From Phytophthora colocasiae (Eukaryota > Oomycota > Peronosporomycetes > Peronosporales > Peronosporaceae), in NCBI GenBank assembly GCA_018806915.1, contig JAGKQI010000097.1:558001-622000 (forward strand): 64,000 nucleotides of DNA, written 5' to 3'. This document shows positions 22,555 to 32,559 of the stretch, piece after piece. The first letter of the stretch is position 1, and each line of letters starts with the position of its first letter. The notes beneath the pieces were generated by a model, which was not told where the DNA came from, did no database searches, and saw only the letters and a list, made by a program, of their open reading frames with translations. A program made the translations under genes and the position numbers.

Positions 22555-25482
22555 GTAGTCCGTGCTGCACGTACGGCTTCAACCGCCCGACGTAGAAGGT
22601 CGGGTGGAGCCTCATGCTGGACGGGATGTCCAGCCGGTACGCGTTGCCGTGCCGTTCAAGTACTTTGAACGGCCCAATGAATCTTGGAGCAAGCTTGCTT
22701 GCTCCAAAGTCAGACACTGCATGTCTAGGTAGGTTTTGTGTAGCTAACAAAACTCATGAACCCTTTTCGAATTCATTTGTGTTGCCTCTACCAACAGTAT
22801 CAGCGTTCAGCTTCTGTCGATCGACAGAAGCTGCGATAGCATCCTGGACAAACCGTATGACGGCTTGTCTTCGCTGGACAAAGTATAGCGCACCCGAGCT
22901 GAATCCATTCAGCTTGTCGCCCTTGTCAGCAGGCCCTGCCTGCTCGCTATCATCTCTCATGTCTGTGCCCGGCACAGACATCGCGCGCTCGTTCCTGCTC
23001 GAACGAGACGTTGCACGCGTCACCGCAGCTGATAGTGTGCTGCTATCAGTTGCATTCTGCGGTTGTTCGGACGCAACCGTAGATCCTCCCCTACTTAAGG
23101 AGGAAGCTACTCCGCCGAGCATGCTCGGCAATCGTGGATGCCTCATGGCATTCACGTAGAACGGTGTATGCCCTGTCGAGGCATGCACCGAGTCGTTGAT
23201 GGCAAACTCTGCCATCGGCAAGCACTCGCTCAATGCGGGAACGAGTGAGCGTAGCTCTTCAGCGTGTCACCCAGTACGCGGTTGACACGTTCGGTCTGTC
23301 CGTCCGTCTGCGGATGATCCGCAGTCGACATTGACAATTGTGAACCAAGAAGTGCAAACACTTCTTGCCAGAACCGCGCTGTGACGCGTGGATCACGGTC
23401 CGACACAATGTCGAGCGGCATGCCATGGTGTTTGAACACCATGTCAACAAACAGTCGCGCAGTCTGCGCGGCTGTAACAGTAGCCGGGACGGCAGCAAGA
23501 TGAACCATCTTGCTGAATCTGTCCACAAAGACAACGATGCCCGTCCTCCGCTTGCTGTCAGGCGGAAGACCGAAGACAAAGTCCATGGACATGGACTGCC
23601 AACACTCCGACGGAGTCGGTAGTGATTGAAGAGGAGCCTGCGAGAACTGCGCAGGCTTCACGCGTTGACAAACCTCGCAAGCACGGACGTACTTGCGCAC
23701 CCACTTATACTGGTGGTGCCAGTAGAAGTCGCGCGTAAGAAGAGTGTATGTCTTCTCACGACCCGGATGCCCTGCCGTGGGGGCATCGTGATACTCGAAC
23801 ATGATCCTCAACCGGAGGTCATGATCATTCGGAACGACAATGCGATCCGCATTGTCGTCTACTGCACTGCAGTAGGCCTTCGTGTACACGATAGCGGTGT
23901 ACACGAGCTCGAAGATGAGGGTTAGCTTCCGACGTGCCACGTCGGAAGGTGCTGCGAGGAACTCCAGCAGCCCCTTCGCGTCTGCATCCCTTGCATACGC
24001 GTTCTTCACGTCGTCAATCAACGTTGACGACGGCACACTTGTCCTCACGACGCTAACTGCGTTGGCGTCGACCGTCTCCGCATAGTCAGGTCGACGCGAT
24101 AACGCGTCGGCCACTACATTGAGTCCGGGTTTGTACTCCACCCGGAAGTTGTACTCCGCGAAGAAGGACAACCATCTCGCCATACGTTGCGAGATGTGCG
24201 GCGACTTAATCGCCGTACGCAATGATGCGTGGTCTGTATAGACCACGAACGGTCTACTCCCAAGTAGATACACTCGGAACTTTGCGAGTGCATACTTCAT
24301 GGCAAGGAGCTCCTTGTCATGTACGGGATAGTTACGCTCAGCTGGCTTCAGCTGACGCGATTGATAGTAGACTACACGATCACGCCCTTCGTGATCGTGT
24401 TGCATCAATGCACATCCGATTGCAAAGTCGGATGCATCGCACACTACGTGGAATGGACGATCTTGGTCCGCCACGGCCAAGATCGGCGCTTCAGTCAAGC
24501 CCTGCTTGACTGCACCGAATGCATCCTCGCACTCGGTCGTCCAAATCCACTCAGCTTCTTTCTTGAGAAGCTGTGACAACGGGCGAATCTTGCCCGCATA
24601 GTTCTCCACGTACTTGCACAAGTACGTGGCAAGCCCAAGGAACTGCCTCAGTTCCTTCACATTGGATGGCGTGGGCCATTCATTGATCACTCTGACCTTC
24701 TCTGGGTCAGGGCGCACGCCGTCTTTCCCCACGAGACACCCCAGCACGGGTATCTCGCTCGCCCCGAAGATACACTTCTTCAGGTTCGCATAGAGCTTAT
24801 GTTTCCTCATAAGCTCTAGCAGCTTCCGGAGATGCACCTTGTGCATCTCAATGTCCGTCTTCCCGTTCACAGCCCGGCTGTGGACGAACACGTCGTCGAA
24901 GTAGCTTGGTGCGAAGTCGCGCACCGAGCGCAATAGATGTGTCACGCAATCTATTGAACGTCGCAGGGGCGTTCTTAAGCCCCTGCGGCATGACGAGCCA
25001 CTCCCAAAGCATACCGCTTGGAGTGCTTACCGCAGTGAGAGGGATGTCCCTCTCACGCATGAGGATCTGATAGAATCCATCACGCAGATCTAGAGCACTG
25101 AAGATAGTGCTCAAGGCCATCGAATCGATGATGACATCTTTTCGCGGTATCGGCGTCTGCGCCGGTATCGTCGCATCGTTCAGCTTGTTATACGCATGAA
25201 CGATGCGCCAGCCGCCCTGTGGTTTCTTAACACAGAACTTTGGAGCACTGTGCGGGGACTTTGACTCCCGCACTTGACCTGACGACGACTTTCAAAGAAG
25301 TCGTCGATCGCTTGCACTTGTTCACGCGGCAGTGGCCACTGCCGTGTAACACAGTACTTCGTGCCCGACACGAGATCAATCTCGTGCTGTACGCCCTTAT
25401 CCTTCGGAAGTTCCGAAGGAATCTCGTCCGGGAGTACATCCTTGTACTCCCGCAGAACTTCGTAGTAGGGACTCGACCTCAA
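22061..25482 (-). pseudogene. pol: Gypsy reverse transcriptase, RNase H, integrase, chromodomain (frameshifted)
   Basis: In order on the minus strand: RT fingers (LPDEIPSELP, then KPQGGWRIVHAYNKLND and FSALDLRDGFYQ), the palm active site YFDDVFVHS, and the connection (VRPDPEKVRVINEWP). RNase H follows (VVCDASDFAIGCAL, YTDHASLRT), then the integrase zinc region and catalytic core (MSMDFVFGLPP, DRDPRVTARFW, DHPQTDGQTERVNR). After that come the integrase C-terminus (GPFKVLERHGNAYRLDIP) and a chromodomain (WIVERIVAHKR, FRIRWRG, DTWEPRNVL). Frame changes occur near 25270, 24900, 23230, 22750 and 22365, so no single polyprotein can be read. Every domain keeps its key residues, so the breaks are recent or are sequencing indels. 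Confidence 0.93.
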
Positions 25483-25778
25483 CGAGTCCCAACTCTGCTC
25501 TTCGAAGCGCTGCTTCTTAGTCTTCGTACTGAGAGAGTCATCACCCTCAGTGATCCACGAGCTGCTTCAGCTCTTCGGCCTCGCGCTCAACTCTCTCGAT
25601 ATCCGAGAGAATGCAAATTTGTTCGATGCGTCCATCGTACAAGTCTCGTGCGGTCAACGCCGACGCACTCGTCGGCGGATTCTCCAACCGCATCCTCTGG
25701 TACTGTAACCCAGTACCAGTACGTGTCAAGACGTTCAACGTCTCGACACTCGGTGTCTGCACTGCAGATACACCCGTC

Positions 25779-27359
25779 TCAGTGAGACTCACACAGCTCA
25801 CTGAGCTGGTGCCGCGCGCTCTGATACTGTACCGCAGTGTCAGTTCGTGTCAAGACGTCCAACGCCTTGACACTCGGTGTCTGCACCGCAGACACACCCT
25901 CCACAGTCATGGACTGGGACTCGCAAAGCTCCCTGAGCTTGCGCCGCGAAGATCTCCCGTGGAGCCCGGCTCCAGGTGCTCCACGTCCAAGGCATCGCAC
26001 CTTGGACGGGACGTTATCGCAATCGTCAGCGGATTCCTTCCGCTGACTCGCACTATCAAGCCCGGCTTGAGTGCCGCTCATCGCGTGCAGCGCTGCTGCA
26101 CGTGAGCACGCAGGTTGTTCGGGTGCTGGGCGTTTGCAACCGCCAGCACCTCCTGCCGCGCAGTCGGTTCCCTGAACCGTTGCGCCTCCATCCGCTCCCG
26201 GAGCAGGTGAAGCAACCGCATCGTCGACTCCCGGAGTCGACGTGCTCTCGCTAGCTTCCTGCGCTAGCGAGTGTTCGCTTGTACACATATCGTCAGCTCC
26301 CAGAGCTGACGCACGATCGCTAGTTCCCGGAACTAGCAGCGAACGTTCGCTTGTACACGCATCATCAGCTCCCGGAGCTGATGCACGATTGCTAGTTCCC
26401 AGAACTAGCAGCGACGCGCCAGTGGCGTCAGCTCCCAGAGCTGACGCACGCCTTTCGGTTCCCCGAATATTATTTGCTTCGTCAACTCCCAGAGTTGACG
26501 CGACGTCGTCGGCGCGACCCTTGGGGGCTTGAAGTACCTCCAAGGATACCGGTATTTTACCTTCTCTCAGGTGAATGCGATTCACCTGACCATCACTCAT
26601 GTGACAAACATCATTCAGCTGTTTATGCGTCAGGTGATTCACATTCACCTGACCATCACTCATGTGACCGCGACCCTTCGGCTCAGATTTCTGAGTCGAT
26701 ACACATTTTCTCCCAACGACTCTCGGAGTCGTTGATGGTCGCCGGCGGCGATCGGAGGCAGCGGTGGCCGCTGCTGCCTCAACTGGGGATCCACATGCAC
26801 CGGCCGGTGCATGTGCAGCACTGACAGGGCCATCGCTCTCTGTCGCGCATGTGTTGTTGAAGCGTACGAGCGTACGCTTCTCCCAGTTGATCACCGGGTC
26901 ATGCCGTGCAAGCCACAGCATGCCTAATACCAAGTCGAACTTATCGTCTAGATCCAAGACGATAAGATCTTCTACAAACGTCCTTCGTTTGTAAGAGAAG
27001 CGCACCCGGACTACGCGCTTCTCAGTCCTCACGGTGGCACCTGTTGCCAACCGCACCTCCAACACGCCGCGAGGCGTGTCGGCCTCTTCGAAGTCAAGCC
27101 TTCGAAGACTTCCCTGTCGAACAAAGTTGTTCGACGCGCCCGAGTCCACTAGGGCACGAAGAGAGTTCGCTCTCTTCGACATCACGTTCAGGATGACAAG
27201 GTTTGGCTTGTCATCTTGCAGCTTACAGCGAGAAACCTTCTCGCTGGGGGCAGCAGTCCTCATCGTCGCGTGTCCAAGCTCGACACGCGAGACTGCATCA
27301 CCAGTAGGACGCCCCGCGCCTACTGGTCCTGGCGTTTTGAACGCCCGCCCGCTGTGCAC
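25779..27359 (-). pseudogene. pol: Gypsy protease region with long repetitive linker
   Basis: Shortly after the overlap with gag comes the retropepsin motif LRALVDSGASNNFVRQG, with the catalytic aspartate in DSGAS, and the downstream LIVLDLDDKFDLVLGMLWL that ends the aspartic protease fold. A linker of roughly 300 residues follows. It is built of imperfect ~27-residue repeats (variants of ASAPGADDACTSERSLLVPG) encoded by consecutive DNA hairpins. The frame stops at 25779 before the reverse transcriptase, so the polyprotein is interrupted. There is no usual ATG at the start; expression would depend on frameshifting from gag. Confidence 0.85.
26240..26560. repeat. Array of tandem hairpins in the Gypsy linker
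   Basis: Consecutive inverted repeats follow one another: GTCAGCTC-CCA-GAGCTGAC, CTAGTTCCCGGAACTAG, ATCAGCTC-CCG-GAGCTGAT, CTAGTTC-CCA-GAACTAG, GTCAGCTC-CCA-GAGCTGAC and GTCAACTC-CCA-GAGTTGAC, separated by 15-30 bases. On the minus strand they encode the GADD/LVPGTS protein repeats. Stems differ between modules but stay complementary. Confidence 0.9.
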
Positions 27360-28291
27360 TCGCGTGCATAGTGACCGATGTTACTACACTTGTAACATCG
27401 AACCTTGCTGTTCCTACGCTGCTGTTGACCAGCAGTCGTAGCACTCGAGAGGTCCATAGGTTCCGGACCTCCCGTCTTCACAACAGGACGCGCCGGCTTC
27501 GGCGCGTTCGCATGGAGTTTAGCTTGACGCCGGCTAAACTCCTCTTGCATTGCAAGGCTGATCGCCTCCTCGAGAGTATTCGGATACTCTCGGAAGAGAT
27601 ACGTCTTGACGGGACCATCTCTTAGTCCCTTCATGAACGTGACGACCTTGGTCGCCTCGTCGATCGGGTTCGCCACTATGTTCGATACCAAGTATCGAGC
27701 ACGCTGGGCAACATCATCCTTGCCCTGTTGCAGATCGAGAAACTCCGCTCTCGATCTGAACTCGTTCTTCGGGGGATCAAACGCAAGCTTGAGCTCCTCT
27801 TTGAACACCTCGTACGTGCCGAAGCATGTAGGATCCGAGAGTCGGCGCCCATAGGCCCAACTCGCACGTCCGCTAAGACATGACATGGCGTACGCGACCT
27901 TCGACATCGGATCGACGATACGTCGAGCCGCAACGGCTGTGTCGAGTTCGACAAGCCACCGAAGGAGGGTCTCGTCCTCCTTCCCCGTGTAGGTACTCAC
28001 GTGGAGTTTCAACGACTCCACGCGTGGCTTAGGGGAAGCCACCGAGGCAGCAACATCTCGTTGCTCCTTAACAATGTACCCCAGAGCAACACCGTGTTGC
28101 TCTGTCGGCGATAGCGTACGAAGCATCGTAGCTACCGCTGCCTCTCCAATGACTCGCGAGAGTCTTTGGAGAGCCTCCCACTCTGGATCAGACAGGTGGG
28201 CGCAGTCCGTGCGCGTCACGGACATTTGAGGGGTCCCAGCAGATCCCTCATCCGTTGGGGAGTTCTCTACCCCGCGTTCGTATGACTCCAT
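27320..28291 (-). CDS. gag: Gypsy Gag (capsid and zinc knuckle)
   Basis: A 323-aa frame from an ATG at 28291. The central retrotransposon Gag fold is recognisable (TYTGKEDETLLRWLVELD, WAYGRRLSDP, FKEELKLAFDPP, and RARYLVSNIV). Near the C-terminus is a single CCHC zinc knuckle (CYKCSNIGHYAREC) for RNA packaging. The frame is open throughout. Its 3' end overlaps the protease frame by about 40 bases in a different frame, the arrangement expected for programmed frameshifting between gag and pol, although accidental disruption cannot be excluded. Confidence 0.92.
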   Translation of the reverse strand: MESYERGVENSPTDEGSAGTPQMSVTRTDCAHLSDPEWEALQRLSRVIGEAAVATMLRTLSPTEQHGVALGYIVKEQRDVAASVASPKPRVESLKLHVSTYTGKEDETLLRWLVELDTAVAARRIVDPMSKVAYAMSCLSGRASWAYGRRLSDPTCFGTYEVFKEELKLAFDPPKNEFRSRAEFLDLQQGKDDVAQRARYLVSNIVANPIDEATKVVTFMKGLRDGPVKTYLFREYPNTLEEAISLAMQEEFSRRQAKLHANAPKPARPVVKTGGPEPMDLSSATTAGQQQRRNSKVRCYKCSNIGHYARECTAGGRSKRQDQ

Positions 28292-28320
28292 ACGAACGAA
28301 CAGCAGTCGGTCGTGGGACG

Positions 28321-28338
28321 GACTACAAAGTGCTACCA
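28321..28338 (-). promoter_or_regulatory. Probable primer-binding site
   Basis: Reading the minus strand, two bases after the LTR comes TGGTAGCACTTTG. The leading TGGTAGCA would pair with a tRNA 3' end TGCTACCA. The priming tRNA was not identified. Confidence 0.6.
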
Positions 28339-28340
28339 GG

Positions 28341-28800
28341 TGTAATGGGTCTACCTAGACCTATTAGGTGGCGTACACGTGCGCTTACGTGTATGAGGAA
28401 GCGTGCAATTAGAATAGACTTAATTTAAGTATACTTATTTAAATAAGTATAATTAAATCAAATATAACTAAATTAAACTGCAAAAGACCGTAAAATGAGA
28501 ACTGTTATTGAATTTGGCATAAGCCAAGTATGAACCTCCTAAAACTGTTTATTATCTATTTCTTAAGGGTCTGCCAACGTGTGGTTGGCAGAAACTCTGC
28601 TCAGTGATTGGTAGAAATCCGTTACTTTCTACCAATAATATGCACAAATGCACACGAACCATCCAATAATGTGGTTCGCCCATGTATCCATTGGTGTGTA
28701 CAGCACACCAAGGTCTGAGGCCCATTTCCAACCTCTAACAGTTATCCTAACTGTTAGAGTTACAAGTGATACAACCACTTGTACGTGTAACCCCGTTACA
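28341..28800 (-). repeat. Gypsy 5' LTR (right)
   Basis: 460 bp, near-identical to the left LTR. In the element's own direction transcription should start here. It is followed after two bases by the primer-binding site. Confidence 0.96.
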
Positions 28801-28805
28801 TATAC

Positions 28806-29482
28806 CCCCTTGATTCCGGCTGGGAAGTAAGGGGTTAAGCAGGTGTCTGATCCGCCGAATTGTATCGGCCTCATTGACGGCACTTTGTCAAGCGGCCTGA
28901 GGATCATGGTGAAGATTTCTTCTCGCGGAAGAGTTCCTACGCTATCAATGGACTAATTGTCTGCGACGACCGCGAACGAATTTGCTATGAAAAAGTTGGT
29001 TAGCCAGGATCTAGCCACGACAACCGTGTGTGGAGAAATTGCAGACTAGTGCAACAGAAAAGCGACAATTTTGCAGACAACGAGTATCTTCTTGGAGACC
29101 CCGCCTACCAACCTTCAGACGTGTTGATTCCAGAATTTAAAAATGTCGTGGCGTTCAACTTTCCCTCAAGGAGAACGTGTTCAACACACAGCTGGCGAAG
29201 ATTCGAATTCGTGTGGAGCATTGTATCGGAACGCTGAAAGGGAGATTCCCACTACTAAAACGCTTGCGTGCTAGACTAAGAAACGTGAACGAACTCAAGT
29301 CAACCATTTCACTGATTCGTGCCGCCATTATATTGCACAATTTGACGATTAACGACAAACTACCTGATGGGTGGATTGAACATGAGGAAGCAGAAGATAT
29401 TGAACCCGAAGAACTACCGAGTGGTTCCAACGAATGCAGAAGAGCTTACTTGCGTGACTATGTTTTTGACAGCATACACTAA
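28806..29482 (+). pseudogene. PIF/Harbinger transposase, catalytic part (broken)
   Basis: Conserved DDE_Tnp_4 pieces appear in shifting frames: NCIGLIDGTL (first Asp), SYAINGLIVCDDRERI, PGSSHDNRVW (second Asp), LLGDPAYQPSDVLIPEF, then RIRVEHCIGTLKGRFPLLKRL with the catalytic Glu, and IRAAIILHNLTIND near the end. A premature TAG replaces a codon just before PGSSHD, and there are frame changes near 28890 and 29160. This is the second half of the gene begun at 16167; the nested piggyBac and Gypsy elements lie between. Confidence 0.88.
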
Positions 29483-29627
29483 GCAATTGTAATCAAAGAT
29501 ATTCAGCAGTGGAAGCAAGATCTTGTCGTTGACTCTGTAGCGGCAGTAGACGATCGATTTCGTCTTGAAGAACCCCGCTATCTTTTAGTTGCTTGCGTGA
29601 AAGAAGCAGTTGGACTACAGCTTCACG
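29483..29627. other. Gap between the two Harbinger genes
   Basis: Convergent 3' flanks of the transposase and Myb pseudogenes. Fragments of the Myb protein's C-terminal helix may continue here on the minus strand; nothing else is seen. Confidence 0.5.
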
Positions 29628-30453
29628 CTAAGCCGTCTGAAGTTGGACCGTTTTGATTTGAAGCTCTATATCAGCTTGGGCTTTTTCGCAGTTGTTTTTC
29701 TCTTCCTTTAGCAGTAGCTCTTTTGACATGAATGCGTGTTCGCGCTCACGATTATCCATTATGCGGATTGTTTTTCCTGACGAATACGTAGCGCGTCCGC
29801 TTGTTGCCAGGAGTTTGTCAACAGCGCCTACCTTTTGTTTTTTTGTTCCCGACGCTTCATCGATTGCAAGCGGTCTCTTTTCGCCCTTTTGGAGGACAGA
29901 GGAGCATACATTCTCATCAGCCGTCGTGTAGGTCGTAGTAGTGGGGGCTGCGCTTCAACAGCGCAGAACGCAGGTCCTTCTCGTCCGTGATACCAGCACC
30001 AGTACCCAGACGGAAATCCTCTGCCTCACGGAACTGCTTTTCCAGGGTGTTGATCTTCTCTCTGACTCCAGCACTGTCTCGATGCTCAATGCCGACTGCT
30101 TTCAGCCGATCAATGATGTCTCTCAGCAGTGCCTCCTTCGTTTTGCCGCTCGTACGATCACTACCGCGCCATTTATCATAGTTGGCAGGGTTTGTCATCC
30201 ATTCAAGCACCACTCGCAGGGAGGATTTACCCCCTTCAACACCGTCAGAGTCCCAAAAAATGGGGGCCTTCTTCCCCGATCGTGTTGTCCCGCGACAAGT
30301 CTCCGACTGCTGACCACCCTGCTCTTTACGCTTTGACGGGCGAGGCGCCTTCGTCTTCGTCTTCTTCTTGGCCTTGCCATCCTTCCCAGTGGGGGTCACT
30401 TGCTGGACGGGTTTCGCCTTCGTGCTGCCAGTCGTGTCGCCTGTGTTATCCAT
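29628..30453 (-). pseudogene. Myb/SANT-like protein of the Harbinger element
   Basis: From an ATG at 30453, a Lys/Pro-rich start leads to a trihelix-type Myb/SANT domain (IFWDSDGVEGGKSSLRVVLE, NPANYDKWRG) and a helical continuation with SAGVREKINTLEKQFREAED. The frame stops at 29917. The natural C-terminus (KRPLAIDEASGTKKQKV and a coiled coil with KELLLKEEKNNCEKAQADIE) follows in the next frame to about 29628, showing a one-base shift. In PIF/Harbinger elements this second protein binds the element's ends and helps bring the transposase into the nucleus. It is oriented opposite to the transposase, as is common. Confidence 0.82.
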
Positions 30454-30570
30454 CGTTTTTTGCGATCTTCTCTCTTACAATACAAGCCAGCCCTTGAAAG
30501 AAAAAAGCTCGGGTGAGATCTCTTGGATTACAAGCGATTTTTGACCAATGAGAGGACGTGGGGTGCCTTT

Positions 30571-30614
30571 TCAGCTCTTAGAAAGAGCTCTTGTATCCAA
30601 CTTTGACAACCACT
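30571..30614 (-). repeat. PIF/Harbinger right terminal inverted repeat
   Basis: Inverted partner of 16027-16070. It is followed at once by ATT and the other half of the interrupted tRNA-Lys. Confidence 0.95.
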
Positions 30615-30654
30615 ATTAAGAGTCTTGCGCGTCTACCGACTGAGCTAGACGGGC
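30615..30654 (-). pseudogene. tRNA-Lys copy 27, 5' half
   Basis: The remaining half of the tRNA cut at 16026: acceptor 5' strand, D arm and part of the anticodon arm. One extra base is present next to the D arm (gcgcGtctacc for gcgctctacc). Confidence 0.95.
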
Positions 30655-31178
30655 TTCACAATAACACAAACGCACCAATACACCAAAATCAAACAAACAA
30701 ACGCTACCAACACGCACACACACCACGCTGTATCAACACCCTTCACCACGCATGCCCACACCTACATGCCCTAGATGCTACACCCAACCCACTACACCCA
30801 TCACTGCACCATGCTTCTATCGACGTCACCACATCCGGCGCTCGGGTCACTCGGATCCTGACCGTCGTGCTGCATGGCGCCGTTGCCTGCCTGGTCTCCT
30901 TTTGACTGCGCATGTCAGACGCTCATTGAGCGTCGCCGTGTGGACCCACGCTGCCTGCCCACGCTGCCTGCGGATCGCGCAGTCCCGTTCCACTCACTCG
31001 CTTACGGCAGAAGCCGACGGCCTGCGTCCATCTCTGTTGGCTCCAGCAGCACCAACTGCCAGACGAGACGTCTGCACGCGATACGGCAACAAGAAGGCGC
31101 TGCATGGACACGCACGTGGCGCAGCTGATACCTGGCAAAGAAAATCACACGTCCGAGGTTCAAACAAACCAAAAAAAG
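30655..31178. repeat. Final, partial unit of the tRNA-Lys array
   Basis: Array spacer of the gttgcctgcctgg type with more private substitutions than internal units (for example ataacac, cactacacc, tctctgttgg). It stops before another tRNA would start, where it runs into unrelated sequence at the gaagggttaacccttc palindrome. Higher divergence at the edge is typical of tandem arrays. Confidence 0.93.
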
Positions 31179-31435
31179 AAGGGTTAACCCTTCTAATCCG
31201 GCGTTACGGATTCTCCGGAATCAAATTTATAGAGGTGAAACTACTTCGACGCAGCCAAAATCTGCATATAGAACTTTGTATGAGATAAATTATGCAGGCC
31301 AGTTGTAGTGTCTGTGTCTGATGAGACATGAGATTTGTTTGAAGGGGTTAGGGTACCAGATATTAATATCCAGATAGGCGTGGCCTCTGCCAACCCTTCA
31401 TTTCGAAATTAGCGCAGGACGAGAGATATTGATTC

Positions 31436-32305
31436 ATGACAGTCGTGCTCGCGTTCGAGAAGTCCTTCCAGCAGATATGGTGCGAATTGACGAAGAAGGG
31501 CTGGACGTACCGCAGGTCGACAGGCCTCAGTAACGCCCAGAGATACCTGCCGCCCGATGGGAACCTGAATAAGGCTAAAATCATCGACTTCTTTGTTGGT
31601 AGGTGGTCTACGGAAGCATACATGCATGCTACGTGCTAACATAAGCGTCGTTTTAGGTGAGGATAGTTTGATGCGCTCCTACCGGCGTCAATGGTGGCTG
31701 AAGTTTGGCCCACTCGCGCAAGGCAGCGAGCCACCGACAACACCTCAATCTATAGCTGCAACAAATGAATCTGCCGCGCAACTGCTTGCTGCTGAAAAGG
31801 GTGTTGCACGCAAGCTGACAAGATCTGCAAGTAAGACCACACAAGGTTCCACGACCCCGCCGCTGGACCAACGGAGTACTTCGACAGGCAAACGACGGGC
31901 ACCGGCAAAACGGCACCTTCCAAACGGAGAAAGAGCGGTAAATTTGTACCTAAACGTTTGTGAAGCTGTCGGTTGACTGATTGAACTGTTATGGATCTTC
32001 CAGTTGATGTCATCGCGGAGTCAATGTCTTGTCTTCAGGAACGAGAGGAATTACATCTTCCTGAAGTAGTTGTGGATTCTCCGCGTCACGCTGCTACGGA
32101 GGCTCCTGTGGACATTACGTCAACGACTGAACTTGCTGTTACGGATATGAGGGTCGAAAAAAAAAAACAAGTTAGTGCTTGTCGGTCCATGGCAGCTGTG
32201 TCGCTGGACGACTTCGACTCAGAGGACTTCTTGACCACATTGAAGCGCGACCAACTTTTTTCCTCCACCGAACCAGACGATCTCAACACTGGAGAGAATG
32301 ATTGA
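31436..32305 (+). pseudogene. Oomycete repeat-associated protein of unknown function (broken)
   Basis: Exon 1 (31436-31598) encodes WCELTKKGWTYRRSTGLSNA and YLPPDGN. An intron at 31599-31656 (gtaggt...tag) joins in frame to GEDSLMRSYRRQWW, which continues to 31976. The C-terminal portion, with DDFDSEDFLTTLKRDQLFSS and TEPDDLN, lies in another frame (31991-32305), so at least one frame break is present. This W-GW-GL-YLPP / DFDSEDFL layout resembles a family repeated many times in oomycete genomes, usually beside transposons. I cannot assign a biochemical role. It sits between the tRNA array edge and a retroelement relic. Confidence 0.5.
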
Positions 32306-32559
32306 TTGCTCGAGCTCAACTCTGACTAATTCGCATGAGGAATTATTATAAGACCATTTTTCACGGGTTCACAAGGTGAATAATACTACACAAAGAGATC
32401 ACGGATCATCGGGGGACCCCTCCGGTAGTCGGTGTCTGAACGCTAGTGGCGATCGCGACCTGCCTCAACGCAATTTTGGCAGATGTGCTCCACCACAATG
32501 GTGCGCGTGTCTGGATCTTCTGGTGTCACCGTGAGTCCCAAGAAGATGTCAAGGTAAAA

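Larger units (their letters stand above)
20486..28800 (-). mobile_element. Full-length Ty3/Gypsy LTR retrotransposon, chromovirus-like
   Basis: An 8315-bp element with 460-bp LTRs starting TGTAA and ending TTACA, flanked on both sides by the 5-bp duplication TATAC (20481-20485 and 28801-28805). The coding order on the minus strand is gag, protease, reverse transcriptase, RNase H, integrase, chromodomain. An additional plus-strand reading frame lies between the chromodomain and the left (3') LTR. The two LTRs differ by about one base by eye, which indicates a young insertion, yet pol contains several single-base frame breaks. The whole element is unusually rich in short perfect hairpins. Confidence 0.96.
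16027..30614 (+). mobile_element. PIF/Harbinger DNA transposon carrying two nested elements
   Basis: Both ends carry a 44-bp terminal inverted repeat starting AGTGGTTGTCAAAG, and the trinucleotide ATT is present on both sides. The element therefore entered the anticodon region of tRNA copy 27. A 3-bp target duplication and two genes (a DDE transposase and a Myb/SANT-like protein on the opposite strand) are typical of PIF/Harbinger. Subtracting the nested piggyBac (3.7 kb) and Gypsy (8.3 kb) leaves about 2.6 kb, a normal size. The duplication can also be read as TTA, the family's usual target, if two extra bases (TA) are allowed at the right end. Both genes are broken, so the copy is dead unless mobilised in trans. 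Confidence 0.93.

Noticed and set aside
24222..26254. Plus-strand frames opposite pol and the protease linker (60-181 aa)
   Set aside because: Shadows of pol. Hairpins make the two strands locally similar, which lengthens antisense frames; none has a start context or coding character like 21047-22554.
16025..30618. TTAA target duplication for the outer element (piggyBac rather than PIF)
   Set aside because: The sequence has TTAG on the left and TATTAA on the right, and the element encodes a PIF transposase and Myb partner; a 3-bp duplication fits better.
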